A DNA stretch of 64,000 nucleotides, taken from NCBI RefSeq assembly GCF_021018805.1, contig NC_086283.1, positions 14,583,162-14,647,161 on the forward strand, written 5' to 3'. Positions 63,298-64,000 of the stretch are shown here, piece by piece. Positions within the stretch are counted from its first letter, which is position 1. Each line of letters opens with the position of its first letter. The notes below the pieces were generated by a model. That model had not been told where the DNA came from. It saw nothing but the letters and a program-made list of their open reading frames with translations, and made no database searches. Both the position numbers and the translations under genes were made by a program. Source of the stretch: Prinia subflava (lineage: Eukaryota; Chordata; Aves; Passeriformes; Cisticolidae).

Positions 63298-64000
63298 CTT
63301 AAATCAATATTAAAAATAATGTTACAAATTCCACAAAACAGAATGCCCACACCTAGCTCCAGCGTGGTTTCAGTGAACACATGATCTCTTTGAAAGAAAT
63401 ACTAGAATGCTTTATCTCCTCTTCTGTAGTGGCAACATGGTGAGAGATTTGTGAAAATCAAGGGATAAAATAGGCTCATTTACATTTCAGAGATTCCAGA
63501 TGGAACTGTTTCCTGTCTGCTTAACAAATACGCTGTTTATAACCCTGAGATTAAGTTTTCTTTTGCCCTATATAAAGCATCTTAAAACTTCTGACCTTTA
63601 TTTACTAAATTATTCTTCTAATTAACACTGAATGCTTTTGCCCTAGATAAAGAATTGTTTATTGGATCAGACTAAGGCTTTAAGATATGATGACTAACAG
63701 TACTTTGGAATATAATAAATCAGTGCCTTTTCAGTCTTAAATAGTGAAAAAACTGCTCTGTGGTGTACTTTTTTGAGCATCAGTTTACCAACAATCCTAT
63801 AAAGCACCTGACTTGAATCATCATACCATGGAGCTGAGAGCAGATTTCACAGGTTAACCCCACACACAGCGGATGAGGTTTCTCCAGGAGGTGCAGTCCA
63901 AGATAAAGACAGGCACCAAACCACCCAACATGCAGCAGTCTCTCTATCCTTTCCCTCTTCAAAACCAATGGTGAATATGGCTGAAACAAAGGAACCTTTG
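63298..64000. other. Non-coding unique DNA, no gene seen
   Basis: AT-rich sequence to the window edge. No gene or repeat is recognised. Confidence 0.6.

Noticed and set aside
1..64000. CRISPR arrays, rRNA and tRNA genes, bacterial-type operons or terminators
   Set aside because: None seen. The sequence is vertebrate in repeat content, with no regularly spaced repeats and no recognisable tRNA or rRNA.

Overview
The window looks like a stretch of bird (probably songbird) nuclear DNA with no recognisable protein-coding host gene. The bird assignment rests on five fragments of CR1 retrotransposon sequence (two keep the typical ATTCTATGA-like 3' end), two avian endogenous-retrovirus solo LTRs, and a complete, young endogenous retrovirus-like element. 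Everything else is AT-rich single-copy DNA with short open frames of the size expected by chance. It could be intergenic or a large intron.

Layout. 1-9229: unique DNA, A/T tracts only. 9230-9990: CR1 fragment, plus strand, internally deleted. 9991-20348: unique DNA. 20349-20950: ERVL-type solo LTR, minus sense. 20951-29879: unique DNA with a (CCAA)n tract and a long polypyrimidine tract. 29880-30018: CR1 3' end. 30019-32710: unique DNA. 32711-33270: second solo LTR, minus sense, with a perfect 5-bp target duplication. 33271-43849: unique DNA. 43850-44210: CR1, plus. 44211-47170: unique DNA. 47171-47550: CR1, minus. 47551-49175: unique DNA. 49176-53656: retrovirus-like element with its 6-bp target duplication, minus sense. 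53657-63097: unique DNA. 63098-63297: CR1, plus. 63298-64000: unique DNA.

The most notable object is the 4,469-bp element at 49182-53650. Its two 424-bp LTRs have the same length and differ at only two positions, so it inserted recently. Read on the minus strand it has, in order: 5' LTR, a lysine-tRNA-like primer binding site, a leader of about 350 nt with a strong hairpin, a consensus splice donor just before the gag start, a gag matrix domain with an N-terminal MG motif, a proline-rich gag region in a shifted frame, about 1.3 kb of very AT-rich sequence of unknown origin, splice acceptors, a short basic open frame, and the 3' LTR. No capsid, nucleocapsid, protease, polymerase or envelope sequence is visible. 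It therefore looks like a non-autonomous family that depends on a related betaretrovirus-like (ERVK-type) element for mobilisation.

Family names come from remembered consensus patterns, not from a search. Exon and conserved-element candidates outside the repeats are weak and marked so.
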